DNA of 19,885 nucleotides from Thiohalobacter sp. (GCA_027030825.1 JALVEM010000561.1:1-19885), one strand, 5' to 3'; counted from the first letter of the stretch, positions 8,617 to 16,861 are shown. Numbers and translations are program-made. Notes: a model not told the origin generated them from the letters alone.

Positions 8617-9504
8617 TCAGCGCCGCGCCAGTGCCTCCGGACGTCGGGCGAACCAGACCGTGACCCTGCGATTGGCTGCCCAGGACGCCTTGTCGTGTCC
8701 CTTCCTGACCGGCCAGCGTTCGCCATAGGCGTGCACTTCGATGAGTTTGGCCGGTATGCCCCGGCGCACGAGATACTTGCGAACCGCCAGCGCGCGCTTG
8801 AGCGAGAGCGAATGATTGTACGCTTCGGTGCCGCGTTCGTCGGCATGCCCGCCGAGAACGATCTTCTGGGCTCCTTTCTTCCTCATCCTGTGCCAGTCGC
8901 GGATGAAGCGGTCCAGGATCCGGCGTTGCCGGTAATCGAGCATGTAGCTGTCGGTCTCGAAATGGAGCACGTGTTCCTTGAGGATGTCGAAATCGAGCTG
9001 GATGAGCCCCGCGACACAACGCTGGAATTCGGGCAGGGCATCGCGAATCCGCAGCGAGGAGAGCAGCACCTCCACCTCGTCCCTGCCGTCGGCCAGATCA
9101 CGATAGGAGATGGTCGGATACATGCCCGCCTGCAACTCGTAGAGCAGCCGCAGCGCCAGGGCGCGTTCGAACTCGAGCGGATCGAGGCTGGACAGCAGGC
9201 GGAATTCCCCGAGATCACGGATCGGCACCCCATGCTTCCAGGGCGGCGGCACGGAACGCACGCGCGCGACCTCCAGCCGCTCAGGCAGCCTTTCCACGTG
9301 CAGACGGAAGGCCAGCGGCTGACCGTCGGCCTGCTGGAACTCGGCCTGCCCGTAGAAGGGAATGTCGTGCGTCAGGCGACAGCTGCCCGCGCCGGCCTGC
9401 ACCTTCCATGCGGCCTCGTCGTAGGGGGCCTCGAAATGCTGGCGCATGGCCCACGCGGGGGCGGCAACCAGCATCGCAAGCATGACCAACAGAGCACGCC
9501 TCAT
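8617..9504 (-). CDS. MotY-like OmpA-family periplasmic protein
   Basis: A 295-residue exported protein. Residues 1-19 (RRALLVMLAMLVAAPAWA) are a signal peptide. The N-terminal half begins AAWKVQAGAGSCRLTHDIPFYGQAEF and resembles the MotY N-terminal domain. The C-terminal half, about residues 180-290, is an OmpA-like peptidoglycan-binding domain with GHADERGTEAYN and LSLKRALAVRKYL; Asp222 and Arg237 are the likely ligand residues. Cys42 and Cys163 sit about 120 residues apart, as do the disulfide cysteines of Vibrio MotY. MotY forms the flagellar T-ring that helps hold sodium-type stators. No flagellar gene is nearby, so a plain OmpA-family role remains possible. It lies 38 bp upstream of lolC on the same strand. 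Confidence 0.72.
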   Translation of the reverse strand: MRRALLVMLAMLVAAPAWAMRQHFEAPYDEAAWKVQAGAGSCRLTHDIPFYGQAEFQQADGQPLAFRLHVERLPERLEVARVRSVPPPWKHGVPIRDLGEFRLLSSLDPLEFERALALRLLYELQAGMYPTISYRDLADGRDEVEVLLSSLRIRDALPEFQRCVAGLIQLDFDILKEHVLHFETDSYMLDYRQRRILDRFIRDWHRMRKKGAQKIVLGGHADERGTEAYNHSLSLKRALAVRKYLVRRGIPAKLIEVHAYGERWPVRKGHDKASWAANRRVTVWFARRPEALARR

Positions 9505-9571
9505 GCCACGATTGTCGGCGCCCGAGCCGGATTCTTTACCGGGCCGCCCGGCTCCCCATCGCCGCAGCAGA

Positions 9572-9601
9572 TTGGCCCCGGGTCCGACAGGCTGCTATAG
9601 T
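9572..9601 (+). promoter_or_regulatory. Sigma70-type promoter for the small exported protein and aguAB
   Basis: TTGGCC at 9572-9577 and an extended -10 TGCTATAGT ending at 9601 are separated by 18 bp. The predicted start is near 9608, giving a leader of about 28 nt before ATG 9636. It lies in the 131-bp gap divergent from the MotY-like gene. Confidence 0.5.
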
Positions 9602-9635
9602 CCAACGGAATCGGTAGCCACGGGGGAAGCCCGAG

Positions 9636-9911
9636 ATGAGACGATTCCGGACCGCATTGCTGTGTGCCAGCCTTCTCGCCCTGCCCGTCATGGCCGATAC
9701 GCTTCGGATGCCGGCAGCCGGCGAAGTCGCGACCGATCTGCGTGGCCTGACGATGGATGCCGTCCGCGCCCGGCTCGGCGCACCCCGCAAGATGCTGCCA
9801 CCCGTGGGCGATCCTCCGATCACCCGCTGGGTCTATGACGATCTCACGGTCTACTTCGAACACGACCGGGTGATCCATGCCGTTCGTCACCGGAAACGCC
9901 CCGGATCCTGA
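9636..9911 (+). CDS. Small exported protein, BamE/SmpA-like fold suspected
   Basis: A 91-residue protein with a signal peptide (residues 1-20, ending LPVMA|DT). The mature part contains LTMDAVRARLGAPRKMLPPVGDPPITRWVYDDLTVYFEHDRVIHAV. The layout of a helix with GxT-x2-V-x3-LG-x-P followed by a W-x-Y strand pair resembles the small-protein BamE/SmpA fold, but there is no lipobox cysteine. Short proteins of this kind are common and uncharacterised in gammaproteobacteria. A GGGGGAAG ribosome-binding site precedes the ATG. The stop lies 7 bp before aguA, so they probably share a transcript. Confidence 0.8.
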   Translation: MRRFRTALLCASLLALPVMADTLRMPAAGEVATDLRGLTMDAVRARLGAPRKMLPPVGDPPITRWVYDDLTVYFEHDRVIHAVRHRKRPGS

Positions 9912-9918
9912 ACCGGCG

Positions 9919-10959
9919 ATGAAGCCCCGCCTTCCGGCCGAGTGGGAACCGCACGACGGGGTGATGATCGCCTGGCCTCATCCCGACAGCGACTGGGGCG
10001 AGATCATCGACGAGATCGAGGCCGTCTACGAACGCATGGCGGTGGCGATCGCCGACCAGGAGACGCTGGTCATCCTCTGCCGGGACGACGAGCACCGTGC
10101 CCATGTGGCCGACCGGCTGCTCGAGTCGGACGTGCATCTGGAATCCGTGCGCCTGCACACCGTGCCCTTCAACGACACCTGGGTCCGGGACTACGGCCCC
10201 GTCACCGTCTACGAAGGCGAACAGCCGTTTCTCGAGGACTTCCTGTTCAACGGCTACGGCCGCCGCTATCCCTTCGAGGACGACAATCTGGTGAACGCCC
10301 GGCTGCTCGAGGCCGGCGCCTTCGGGGAGACCCCCATGCGGCATCACGATCTGGTGCTGGAAGGCGGCGCCCTGGATACCGACGGCGCGGGCACGCTGCT
10401 GGTCACGGAGCGCAGCCTGCTGGACGAGAATCGCAATCCCGGCATGACCCGACAGCGCTGGGAAGAGGCCTTCGCCCGCCTGTTCGGTATCGAACGGGTG
10501 TTCTGGCTCGGAGAAGGCCGTCTCGAGGGAGACGACACCGATGGTCATGTCGACATGCTGGCCCGTTTCTGCAATCCGACCACCATCGCCTACTGCACGG
10601 CCGAACCGCGCGACGAGCCGCATCATGCAGCGCTGGCCGCCATGGAATCCGAACTGCGCGCCCTGCGCCGCCCCGATGGCGCGCCCTACGAGCTGATCCC
10701 CCTGCCGCTGCCCGACCCCGTGGTGCACGAGGGACGTCGTCTGCCGGCGAGCTACGCCAATTTCCTGATCCTGCGCGAGTCCGTCCTGGTGCCCACCTAT
10801 GACGACCCGATGGACGTTCGCGTGCTGGAGCGCCTCAAGGACGCCTTCCCCGAACGGGCGCTGATCCCGATTCCCGCCCGCATCCTGATCCGGCAGAACG
10901 GCGCCGTGCATTGCGCCACCCTGCCGCTGGGCCGGGGCGTGCTCCCTTCCGAGGAATAG
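9919..10959 (+). CDS. aguA: Agmatine deiminase
   Basis: A 346-residue enzyme of the guanidino-group-modifying superfamily (peptidyl-arginine-deiminase-like). It hydrolyses agmatine to N-carbamoylputrescine and ammonia in the cytoplasm. Visible catalytic landmarks are WVRDYGP at residues 88-94, LEGGALDTDG at 147-156, DGHVDMLARF at 208-217 with His210, and the nucleophile Cys332 in NGAVHCATLP near the C-terminus. ATG 9919 is chosen because KPRLPAEWEPHDGVMIAWP is the conserved family start; the frame runs 14 codons further upstream over the previous gene. It is followed directly by aguB, which takes the product to putrescine. Confidence 0.94.
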   Translation: MKPRLPAEWEPHDGVMIAWPHPDSDWGEIIDEIEAVYERMAVAIADQETLVILCRDDEHRAHVADRLLESDVHLESVRLHTVPFNDTWVRDYGPVTVYEGEQPFLEDFLFNGYGRRYPFEDDNLVNARLLEAGAFGETPMRHHDLVLEGGALDTDGAGTLLVTERSLLDENRNPGMTRQRWEEAFARLFGIERVFWLGEGRLEGDDTDGHVDMLARFCNPTTIAYCTAEPRDEPHHAALAAMESELRALRRPDGAPYELIPLPLPDPVVHEGRRLPASYANFLILRESVLVPTYDDPMDVRVLERLKDAFPERALIPIPARILIRQNGAVHCATLPLGRGVLPSEE

Positions 10960-10961
10960 CC

Positions 10962-11852
10962 GTGCGCCGCTGCCGGACCGCCCTGATCCAGCTGGCATTC
11001 CCGGACACAGGCGACGCCCTCCGGCAACGCATCGAGGCGCGCCTCCGGGAAGCGGCCGCCGGCCGCGCCGATCTCGCCGTGCTGCCGGAGCTCCATCAGG
11101 GCCGCTATTTCTGCCAGACCGAGGACCCGGCGGCGTTCGATGCCGCCGAACCCTTGCCCGGCCCCACCACCCGCTGGCTCGGCGAACTGGCGGCCGAACT
11201 GCAACTGGTGATCGTCGCCTCCCTGTTCGAACGGCGCGCTGCCGGGCTGTATCACAACACCGCGGTCGTGATCGATCGTGACGGCACGCTGGCCGGCCGC
11301 TACCGCAAGATGCACATCCCCGACGACCCGGGCTACTACGAGAAGTACTACTTCACGCCCGGAGACACCGGCTTTCGCCCGATCCGCTGCTCGCTGGGTT
11401 CGCTGGGCGTGCTCGTCTGCTGGGACCAGTGGTTCCCGGAAGCGGCCAGGCTCATGGCGCTGGCCGGCGCCGAGCTGCTGGTCTATCCGACCGCCATCGG
11501 CCGGGATCCGCGCGATGCCGCCGAGGAGCAGGCCCGGCAGCGCGAGGCCTGGCAACTGGTGCAGCGGGGCCATGCCGTGGCCAACGCGTTGCCGCTGGTC
11601 GCCGTCAACCGGACCGGCCACGAGCCCGATCCCGAGGGCCGCACGCCCGGGATCGACTTCTGGGGCTCGAGCTTTGCCACCGGCCCGCAGGGCGAGCTCC
11701 TGATCGAACTGCCGCAGGACGACGAAGACCTCGCGCTGGTGGACATCGACCTCGACCGCAGCGAACGGGTCCGCAGGATCTGGCCCTTCTTCCGGGACCG
11801 CCGCATCGATGCCTATGAAGGCCTGCTGGCGCGCTGGCGCGAGGAGGACTAG
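10962..11852 (+). CDS. aguB: N-carbamoylputrescine amidase
   Basis: A 296-residue nitrilase-superfamily enzyme that hydrolyses N-carbamoylputrescine to putrescine, CO2 and ammonia. The catalytic triad is Glu43 in LPELHQG, Lys116 in YRKMHIPD and Cys153 in LVCWDQWFPE. The PDDPGYYEKYYFTPGD segment is typical of AguB. The start is GTG at 10962: it follows GAGGA by 6 nt and is 2 bp after the aguA stop. An in-frame ATG upstream at 10911 lies inside aguA and is unlikely. The gene ends 4 bp from the convergent end of bioA, and no terminator separates them. Confidence 0.94.
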   Translation: MRRCRTALIQLAFPDTGDALRQRIEARLREAAAGRADLAVLPELHQGRYFCQTEDPAAFDAAEPLPGPTTRWLGELAAELQLVIVASLFERRAAGLYHNTAVVIDRDGTLAGRYRKMHIPDDPGYYEKYYFTPGDTGFRPIRCSLGSLGVLVCWDQWFPEAARLMALAGAELLVYPTAIGRDPRDAAEEQARQREAWQLVQRGHAVANALPLVAVNRTGHEPDPEGRTPGIDFWGSSFATGPQGELLIELPQDDEDLALVDIDLDRSERVRRIWPFFRDRRIDAYEGLLARWREED

Positions 11853-11856
11853 CCCG

Positions 11857-13137
11857 CTAAATCTCTGCCACCACCTCGCGGATCGCCCGGCAAAGCACGG
11901 CGAGCGATTCCTCGTCGATGACATAGGGCGGCATCACATAGACCAGGTTCCGGAACGGACGCACCCATACGCCCCGCTCCACGAAACGCGCCGGCACGAC
12001 CGACATGTCGACCGGTCGGTCCAGTTCCACCACGCCGATCGCGCCCAGTACCCGGACATCGCGCACGCCGTCGATCTCCCGGCAGGGGGCGAGCCCGGAG
12101 CGCAGCCCCTGCTCGATGTCCCTGATGCGCGCCTGCCACGGCTGTTCGAGCAGCAGGTCGATACTCTCGCAGGCCACCCGACAGGCCAGCGGATTGGCCA
12201 TGAATGTCGGCCCATGCATGAACAGTCCCGGCTCGCCCCGGCCGATCGTCTCGGCAACCTCGCGCGTGCACAGGGTCGCGGCCAGGGTCAGCATGCCGCC
12301 CGTGAGCGCCTTGCCCACGCAGAGGATGTCGGGACTGATACCGGCCTGCTCGCAGGCGAACAGGGTGCCCGTGCGACCGAAGCCGGTCGCGATCTCGTCG
12401 GCGATCAGCAGCAGTCCGTACTCGTCGCAGAGCGCGCGCACGCCGGCCAGGAATTCCGGGCAGTAGAAGCGCATGCCGCCCGCGCCCTGGACGATCGGCT
12501 CGAGTATCACGGCAGCGAGTTCATCGGCATGCCGTTCGATCCGTTCCCGGAACGCCTGCAGGTCCGGTTCGGCCTCTCCCGATCCCGGTCGACAGGCCGG
12601 GGCCGGTGCGAAGACCTGGCGGGGAAGGATTCCGGCAAACAGATGGTGCATGCCGCCCTCCGGGTCGCAGACGGACATGGCGGCGAAGGTGTCGCCATGG
12701 TAGCCGCATCGCAGGGCCAGCAGGCGGCTTCGGCCGGTCTCGCCACGGGCGATGCGGTACTGCAGCGCCATCTTGATGGCGACCTCCACGGCCACGGAGC
12801 CGGAATCGGCGAAGAAGACGTGCTGCAGCGGTTCCGGCGTGAGGCCGACCAGACGCCGGCCGAGGGCGACCGCGGGCTCGTGGGTCAGTCCCCCGAACAT
12901 GACATGGGACAGGCGCGCCGCCTGCGCCTGAAGGGCGGCGACCAGGCGCGGGTGACGGTAGCCGTGGATCACGGACCACCAGCTCGCCATCCCGTCGATC
13001 AGGCGGCGACCGTCCTCCAGGATCAGGTGCACCCCCTCGGCCTCGCGCACCGGCCAGGCCGTGATCGGTTGCGTCATGGAGGCATAGGGATGCCAGAGAT
13101 GTTCGCGGTCGAACCGCAGCAGCGCCTCACTCCTCAC
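11857..13137 (-). CDS. bioA: Adenosylmethionine--8-amino-7-oxononanoate aminotransferase
   Basis: A 426-residue class III PLP aminotransferase of biotin synthesis. It converts 8-amino-7-oxononanoate to 7,8-diaminopelargonate using S-adenosylmethionine as amino donor. The start LRFDREHLWHPYASM, WW at residues 53-54, FADSGSVAVEVAIKMALQY, ADEIATGFGRTG (Asp247) and the PLP lysine Lys276 in CVGKALTGG all fit BioA. No other bio gene is nearby. The only in-frame start with a good ribosome-binding site is GTG 13137, which lies inside a heptamer tandem repeat. AGGAG of the preceding repeat unit sits 6 nt upstream. An ATG at 13151 reads only five codons before a stop. Confidence 0.94.
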   Translation of the reverse strand: MRSEALLRFDREHLWHPYASMTQPITAWPVREAEGVHLILEDGRRLIDGMASWWSVIHGYRHPRLVAALQAQAARLSHVMFGGLTHEPAVALGRRLVGLTPEPLQHVFFADSGSVAVEVAIKMALQYRIARGETGRSRLLALRCGYHGDTFAAMSVCDPEGGMHHLFAGILPRQVFAPAPACRPGSGEAEPDLQAFRERIERHADELAAVILEPIVQGAGGMRFYCPEFLAGVRALCDEYGLLLIADEIATGFGRTGTLFACEQAGISPDILCVGKALTGGMLTLAATLCTREVAETIGRGEPGLFMHGPTFMANPLACRVACESIDLLLEQPWQARIRDIEQGLRSGLAPCREIDGVRDVRVLGAIGVVELDRPVDMSVVPARFVERGVWVRPFRNLVYVMPPYVIDEESLAVLCRAIREVVAEI

Positions 13138-13150
13138 TCCTCACTCCTCA
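13125..13150. repeat. Heptamer tandem repeat over the bioA start codon
   Basis: Three perfect copies of CCTCACT (plus strand) fill 13125-13145, followed by a partial fourth, CCTCA, at 13146-13150. On the bioA strand each unit reads AGTGAGG and supplies both a GTG and part of an AGGAG ribosome-binding site, spaced 6 nt from the next GTG. Of the GTG codons at 13144, 13137 and 13130, only 13137 is in the bioA frame. Confidence 0.9.
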
Positions 13151-13197
13151 TCCAATGCGGTATCCTCGCCGTCGGTCATACGGATCGGACAACCGGC

Positions 13198-14337
13198 ATG
13201 ATACTGATTCTCGAACCCAACACCTCCCCCGATTCGCCCGAGCATCGGGCACTGATGGCCCATCTCGCCCGCCTGCCCAACATCCAGGCGCGCACCCATC
13301 AGGTCAGGGGCGCGCAACAGACGCTGACCGAGATCTATCTCATCGGCGACACCTCGAGCCTCTCCGTGGAGGACATGGCCCAGCTTCCGGCCGTCGACCG
13401 TGTGATCCGTGTTTCCGAGGAATATCGGGTCATCGGTCGCCATGACGACCAGCAACCGGGATTCGAGTTCGAGGCCAACGGCGTGCGCTTCAGTCAGGAC
13501 AACCTCAACATCTTCGCCGGTCTGTGCGCGGTCGACACGCCGGAGCACGTGGAGGCCATGATGCAGGCCCTGCAGGCGCACGGACAGTTCTGTACCCGCA
13601 TGGGCGCCTACAAGCCCCGCACCAGCCCCTACGCCTTCCAGGGACTCGGCCGTGACTGCCTGCCCTGGGTGTTCGAGCTGGCCGGGAAGTACGGCATCCG
13701 CCTGATCGCCATGGAGGTCACGCACGAGAATCACATCGACGAGATCCGCGAGGCCCTGGAGAAGACCGGCCATCCCACTGCCGTGATGCTGCAGATCGGC
13801 ACTCGCAACACGCAGAATTTCGAGCTCCTCAAGGCCGCCGGACGGCAGACCGAGATGCCGGTGCTGCTCAAGCGGGGCTTCGGCATCACGCTCGAGGAGT
13901 CTCTCAACGCCGCAGAATACCTCGCCAGCGAAGGCAACACGCGGATCGTCTTCTGTCTGCGGGGCATGAAGACCCACCTGGGCGATCCACACCGCAATTT
14001 CGTCGATTTCGCCCACGTGCCCGTGGTCAAGCGCCTCACGCGCCTGCCGGTCTGCATCGATCCCTCGCATTCCGTGGGCAGCCGGCAGCGCGCCCCGGAC
14101 GGCATCCTGGAGATCGTCCATGCCACGGCCCAGGGCCTGATCGCCGGGGCCAACATGGTGCTGGTCGATTTCCATCCGGCGCCCGAGAAGGCGCTGGTGG
14201 ACGGTCCCCAGGCCCTGCTGCTGGAAGAACTCGGTACCTTTCTCGAGGATGCCCGCCTCGTGCACGAGACCTGGCACCGGCGCCGGGCGATCCATGCCGG
14301 ACCGGCAAAGCGTGGGCCGACAGATACCACACAGTGA
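13198..14337 (+). CDS. Class I-beta DAHP synthase-like enzyme
   Basis: A 379-residue member of the DAHP/KDO8P synthase superfamily. DAHP synthase condenses phosphoenolpyruvate and erythrose-4-phosphate as the first shikimate step. Residues 1-80 form the N-terminal ferredoxin-like regulatory domain of the I-beta type (ILILEPNTS to VIRVSEEYRVIG). The barrel has GAYKPRTSPYAFQGLG at 136-151, LQIGTRNTQNFELLK at 199-213, LLKRG at 223-227, CLRGMKT at 253-259, DPSHSVG at 288-294 and VDFHPAPEKALVDG near the end. Several positions differ from the usual I-beta sequence: AGLCAVD for AGPCSVE, CLRG for CERG, VDFHP for VEVHP. It may be a specialised paralogue. ATG 13198 is the conserved start. It diverges from bioA. 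Confidence 0.85.
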   Translation: MILILEPNTSPDSPEHRALMAHLARLPNIQARTHQVRGAQQTLTEIYLIGDTSSLSVEDMAQLPAVDRVIRVSEEYRVIGRHDDQQPGFEFEANGVRFSQDNLNIFAGLCAVDTPEHVEAMMQALQAHGQFCTRMGAYKPRTSPYAFQGLGRDCLPWVFELAGKYGIRLIAMEVTHENHIDEIREALEKTGHPTAVMLQIGTRNTQNFELLKAAGRQTEMPVLLKRGFGITLEESLNAAEYLASEGNTRIVFCLRGMKTHLGDPHRNFVDFAHVPVVKRLTRLPVCIDPSHSVGSRQRAPDGILEIVHATAQGLIAGANMVLVDFHPAPEKALVDGPQALLLEELGTFLEDARLVHETWHRRRAIHAGPAKRGPTDTTQ

Positions 14338-14349
14338 GTGCGGATACGT

Positions 14350-14365
14350 TGGCACGATCAGTGCT
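14350..14365 (+). promoter_or_regulatory. Sigma54 (-24/-12) promoter for the peptide-rhodanese unit
   Basis: TGGCACGATCAGTGCT carries a perfect -24 TGGCACG and a near-perfect -12 (GTGCT), with GG and GC correctly 10 nt apart. Transcription would start near 14377, about 45 nt before ATG 14421. It begins just 12 bp after the DAHP-synthase-like gene ends. Confidence 0.75.
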
Positions 14366-14420
14366 TGTCTCCATGACGACCATGCCTGACGGCATGCCCT
14401 GCATCGAACGGAGGAGACAC

Positions 14421-14591
14421 ATGTTTTCCACGATCCTGAGAATTCTCATTCTGGCAGGCCTGCTGCCGATCAGCCTGGGCGCCCATGCCCAGATCACCGA
14501 TTCCTTTTCTTCACCGATCTGTTCTCCCGCCGCCACGGACGGCGAGGGAGGCGGCACCGACGAGGAAGAGGAGCCCGATTGCGACGAATGA
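14421..14591 (+). CDS. Exported acidic two-cysteine micropeptide
   Basis: A 56-residue protein that I do not recognise. Residues 1-23 (FSTILRILILAGLLPISLGAHA) form a clear signal peptide with AHA cleavage. The mature part is about 33 residues, rich in Gly, Asp and Glu (a DEEEEPDCDE tail), with two cysteines at 34 and 54. A strong GGAGGAG precedes ATG 14421. Longer in-frame starts lie upstream of the predicted sigma54 start site and are rejected. The gene sits between a sigma54 promoter and the exported rhodanese 78 bp downstream. That position suggests a role with it in periplasmic sulfur chemistry, for example as a thiol/persulfide carrier or metal-binding peptide. This is inference only; no catalytic motif is present. 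Confidence 0.7.
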   Translation: MFSTILRILILAGLLPISLGAHAQITDSFSSPICSPAATDGEGGGTDEEEEPDCDE

Positions 14592-14604
14592 CGTCGCCAC
14601 CGGC

Positions 14605-14622
14605 GCGGCGGTGTTCCGCCGC
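14605..14622 (+). other. Intercistronic GC hairpin
   Basis: A perfect 7-bp stem (GCGGCGG / CCGCCGC) with loop TGTT lies between the micropeptide stop and the rhodanese. It can be extended by outer arms GACGAA (14583-14588, overlapping the peptide's last codons) and TTCGTC (14625-14630). No T-tract follows, so differential mRNA stability or attenuation is more likely than termination. Confidence 0.45.
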
Positions 14623-14669
14623 ACTTCGTCATCCACAACCACCAACATGCAACGAGAGGAGTACCCTTC

Positions 14670-15335
14670 ATGAAAACCGTCAGAAACCTGATCGTGACTT
14701 CCCTGCTGACGCTGGGTCTGAGCCTGGGGGGGAATCTGTCCGCCGAGGAGAAGATCGCTGTCAAGATCACGCGTGATCTGCCCTACATAACGGTGACCCA
14801 CAACGGCAAGAAGGTGCGCATCATGCGCAACCAGAACCAGAAGAACACCGTCAATCCGGCCTTTGCCAAGACCTCGCGCAAGTGCCCGCCCTTCTGCATC
14901 CAGCCGATCAAACTGGCGCCCGGCGTGGAGACCATCGGCGAGGTGGAGATGCTGGACTACCTGCGCCGGAAGGAAGCGGGTGACGACAGCATTCTCGTGA
15001 TCGACTCCCGCACGCCCGACTGGGTCAAGCGCGGCACCATCCCCGGTTCGATCAACATCCCCTGGACCAAGCTCAATCCGACCAAGTCGGACCCGCTCAC
15101 CATCGCGGACATCCTTGAGAATCAGTTCAACGTGAAGCAGCAGGAAGGCCTCTGGGACTTCACCCACGCCAAGACGCTGGTGATGTTCTGCAACGGCATG
15201 TGGTGCGGACAGTCGCCGAACAACATCAAGGCCCTGCTTCGCTACGGCTATCCCGCACACAAGATCAAGTGGTATCGCGGTGGCATGCAGGACTGGGAAA
15301 TCCTGGGCCTGACCACGGTGCCGGGTGGCGAATGA
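14670..15335 (+). CDS. Exported rhodanese-domain sulfurtransferase
   Basis: A 221-residue protein with a signal peptide (about residues 1-25, ending NLSA). The single rhodanese domain covers residues about 85-218: DSILVIDSRTPDWVKRGTIPGSINIPW, then the active-site loop FCNGMWCGQSPN with the presumed nucleophile Cys174, then WYRGGMQDWE. Loop residue Cys179 and a second pair, Cys72 and Cys76 in KCPPFCIQP, give four cysteines. Rhodaneses move sulfane sulfur from donors such as thiosulfate or persulfides to thiol or cyanide acceptors; this one probably acts in the periplasm. The ribosome-binding site is AGAGGAG. It shares a sigma54-driven unit with the micropeptide and ends before a strong terminator. 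The natural donor and acceptor are unknown. Confidence 0.85.
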   Translation: MKTVRNLIVTSLLTLGLSLGGNLSAEEKIAVKITRDLPYITVTHNGKKVRIMRNQNQKNTVNPAFAKTSRKCPPFCIQPIKLAPGVETIGEVEMLDYLRRKEAGDDSILVIDSRTPDWVKRGTIPGSINIPWTKLNPTKSDPLTIADILENQFNVKQQEGLWDFTHAKTLVMFCNGMWCGQSPNNIKALLRYGYPAHKIKWYRGGMQDWEILGLTTVPGGE

Positions 15336-15364
15336 TCGTTCGCTGACTCGGCACATCGAAGAAC

Positions 15365-15390
15365 GAAAGGCCCCGCTTGCGGGGCCTTTC
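15365..15390 (+). terminator. Rho-independent terminator after the rhodanese gene
   Basis: Perfect 10-bp arms GAAAGGCCCC and GGGGCCTTTC flank a 6-nt loop, followed by a T-rich stretch (TTCCTTTTCC). It lies 30 bp after the rhodanese stop and 30 bp before the end of the convergent fisR gene, so it may serve both. Confidence 0.88.
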
Positions 15391-15419
15391 TTCCTTTTCC
15401 TGGGTATTCGAGCCTCTGT

Positions 15420-16766
<1,347 letters not shown>

Positions 16767-16797
16767 GCCTCGCCCCTCCTTGTTCAAGCCAATGGAT

Positions 16798-16813
16798 GGC
16801 AATGAGCCTGCCA
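16798..16813 (-). promoter_or_regulatory. Sigma54 promoter for fisR
   Basis: On the minus strand TGGCAGGCTCATTGCC has -24 TGGCAGG and -12 TTGCC in exact register. The predicted start is near 16787, about 21 nt before ATG 16766, leaving just enough room for the AAGGAGG site. It implies sigma54-dependent, probably autoregulated, expression of fisR. Confidence 0.72.
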
Positions 16814-16844
16814 TGTCATGACATGCCATGTCAACATGTCATGA
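16812..16844. promoter_or_regulatory. Cluster of ATGTCA/TGACAT half-sites upstream of fisR
   Basis: The region holds a perfect 14-bp palindrome CATGTCATGACATG (16812-16825), an overlapping inverted repeat GACATG-C-CATGTC (16820-16832) and further ATGTCA copies at 16828 and 16836. The first palindrome abuts the -24 element of the fisR promoter. The same half-sites recur before sqr, so they are probable FisR binding sites. Confidence 0.65.
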
Positions 16845-16861
16845 ATGGCAGGCCCGTTTCC

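Noticed and set aside
11809..13197. Upstream extension of the DAHP-synthase-like frame
   Set aside because: The frame stays open through the antisense of bioA by chance; the conserved protein begins at ATG 13198.
14334..14420. Longer form of the micropeptide starting at 14334
   Set aside because: That start lies upstream of the sigma54 promoter and overlaps the previous gene, and the extension would bury the signal peptide.
16812..16844. Repeated ATGTCA units as a CRISPR-like or transposon repeat
   Set aside because: Units are 6 bp, irregularly spaced and palindromic, and recur only at promoters; they fit operator sites, not an array or mobile element end.
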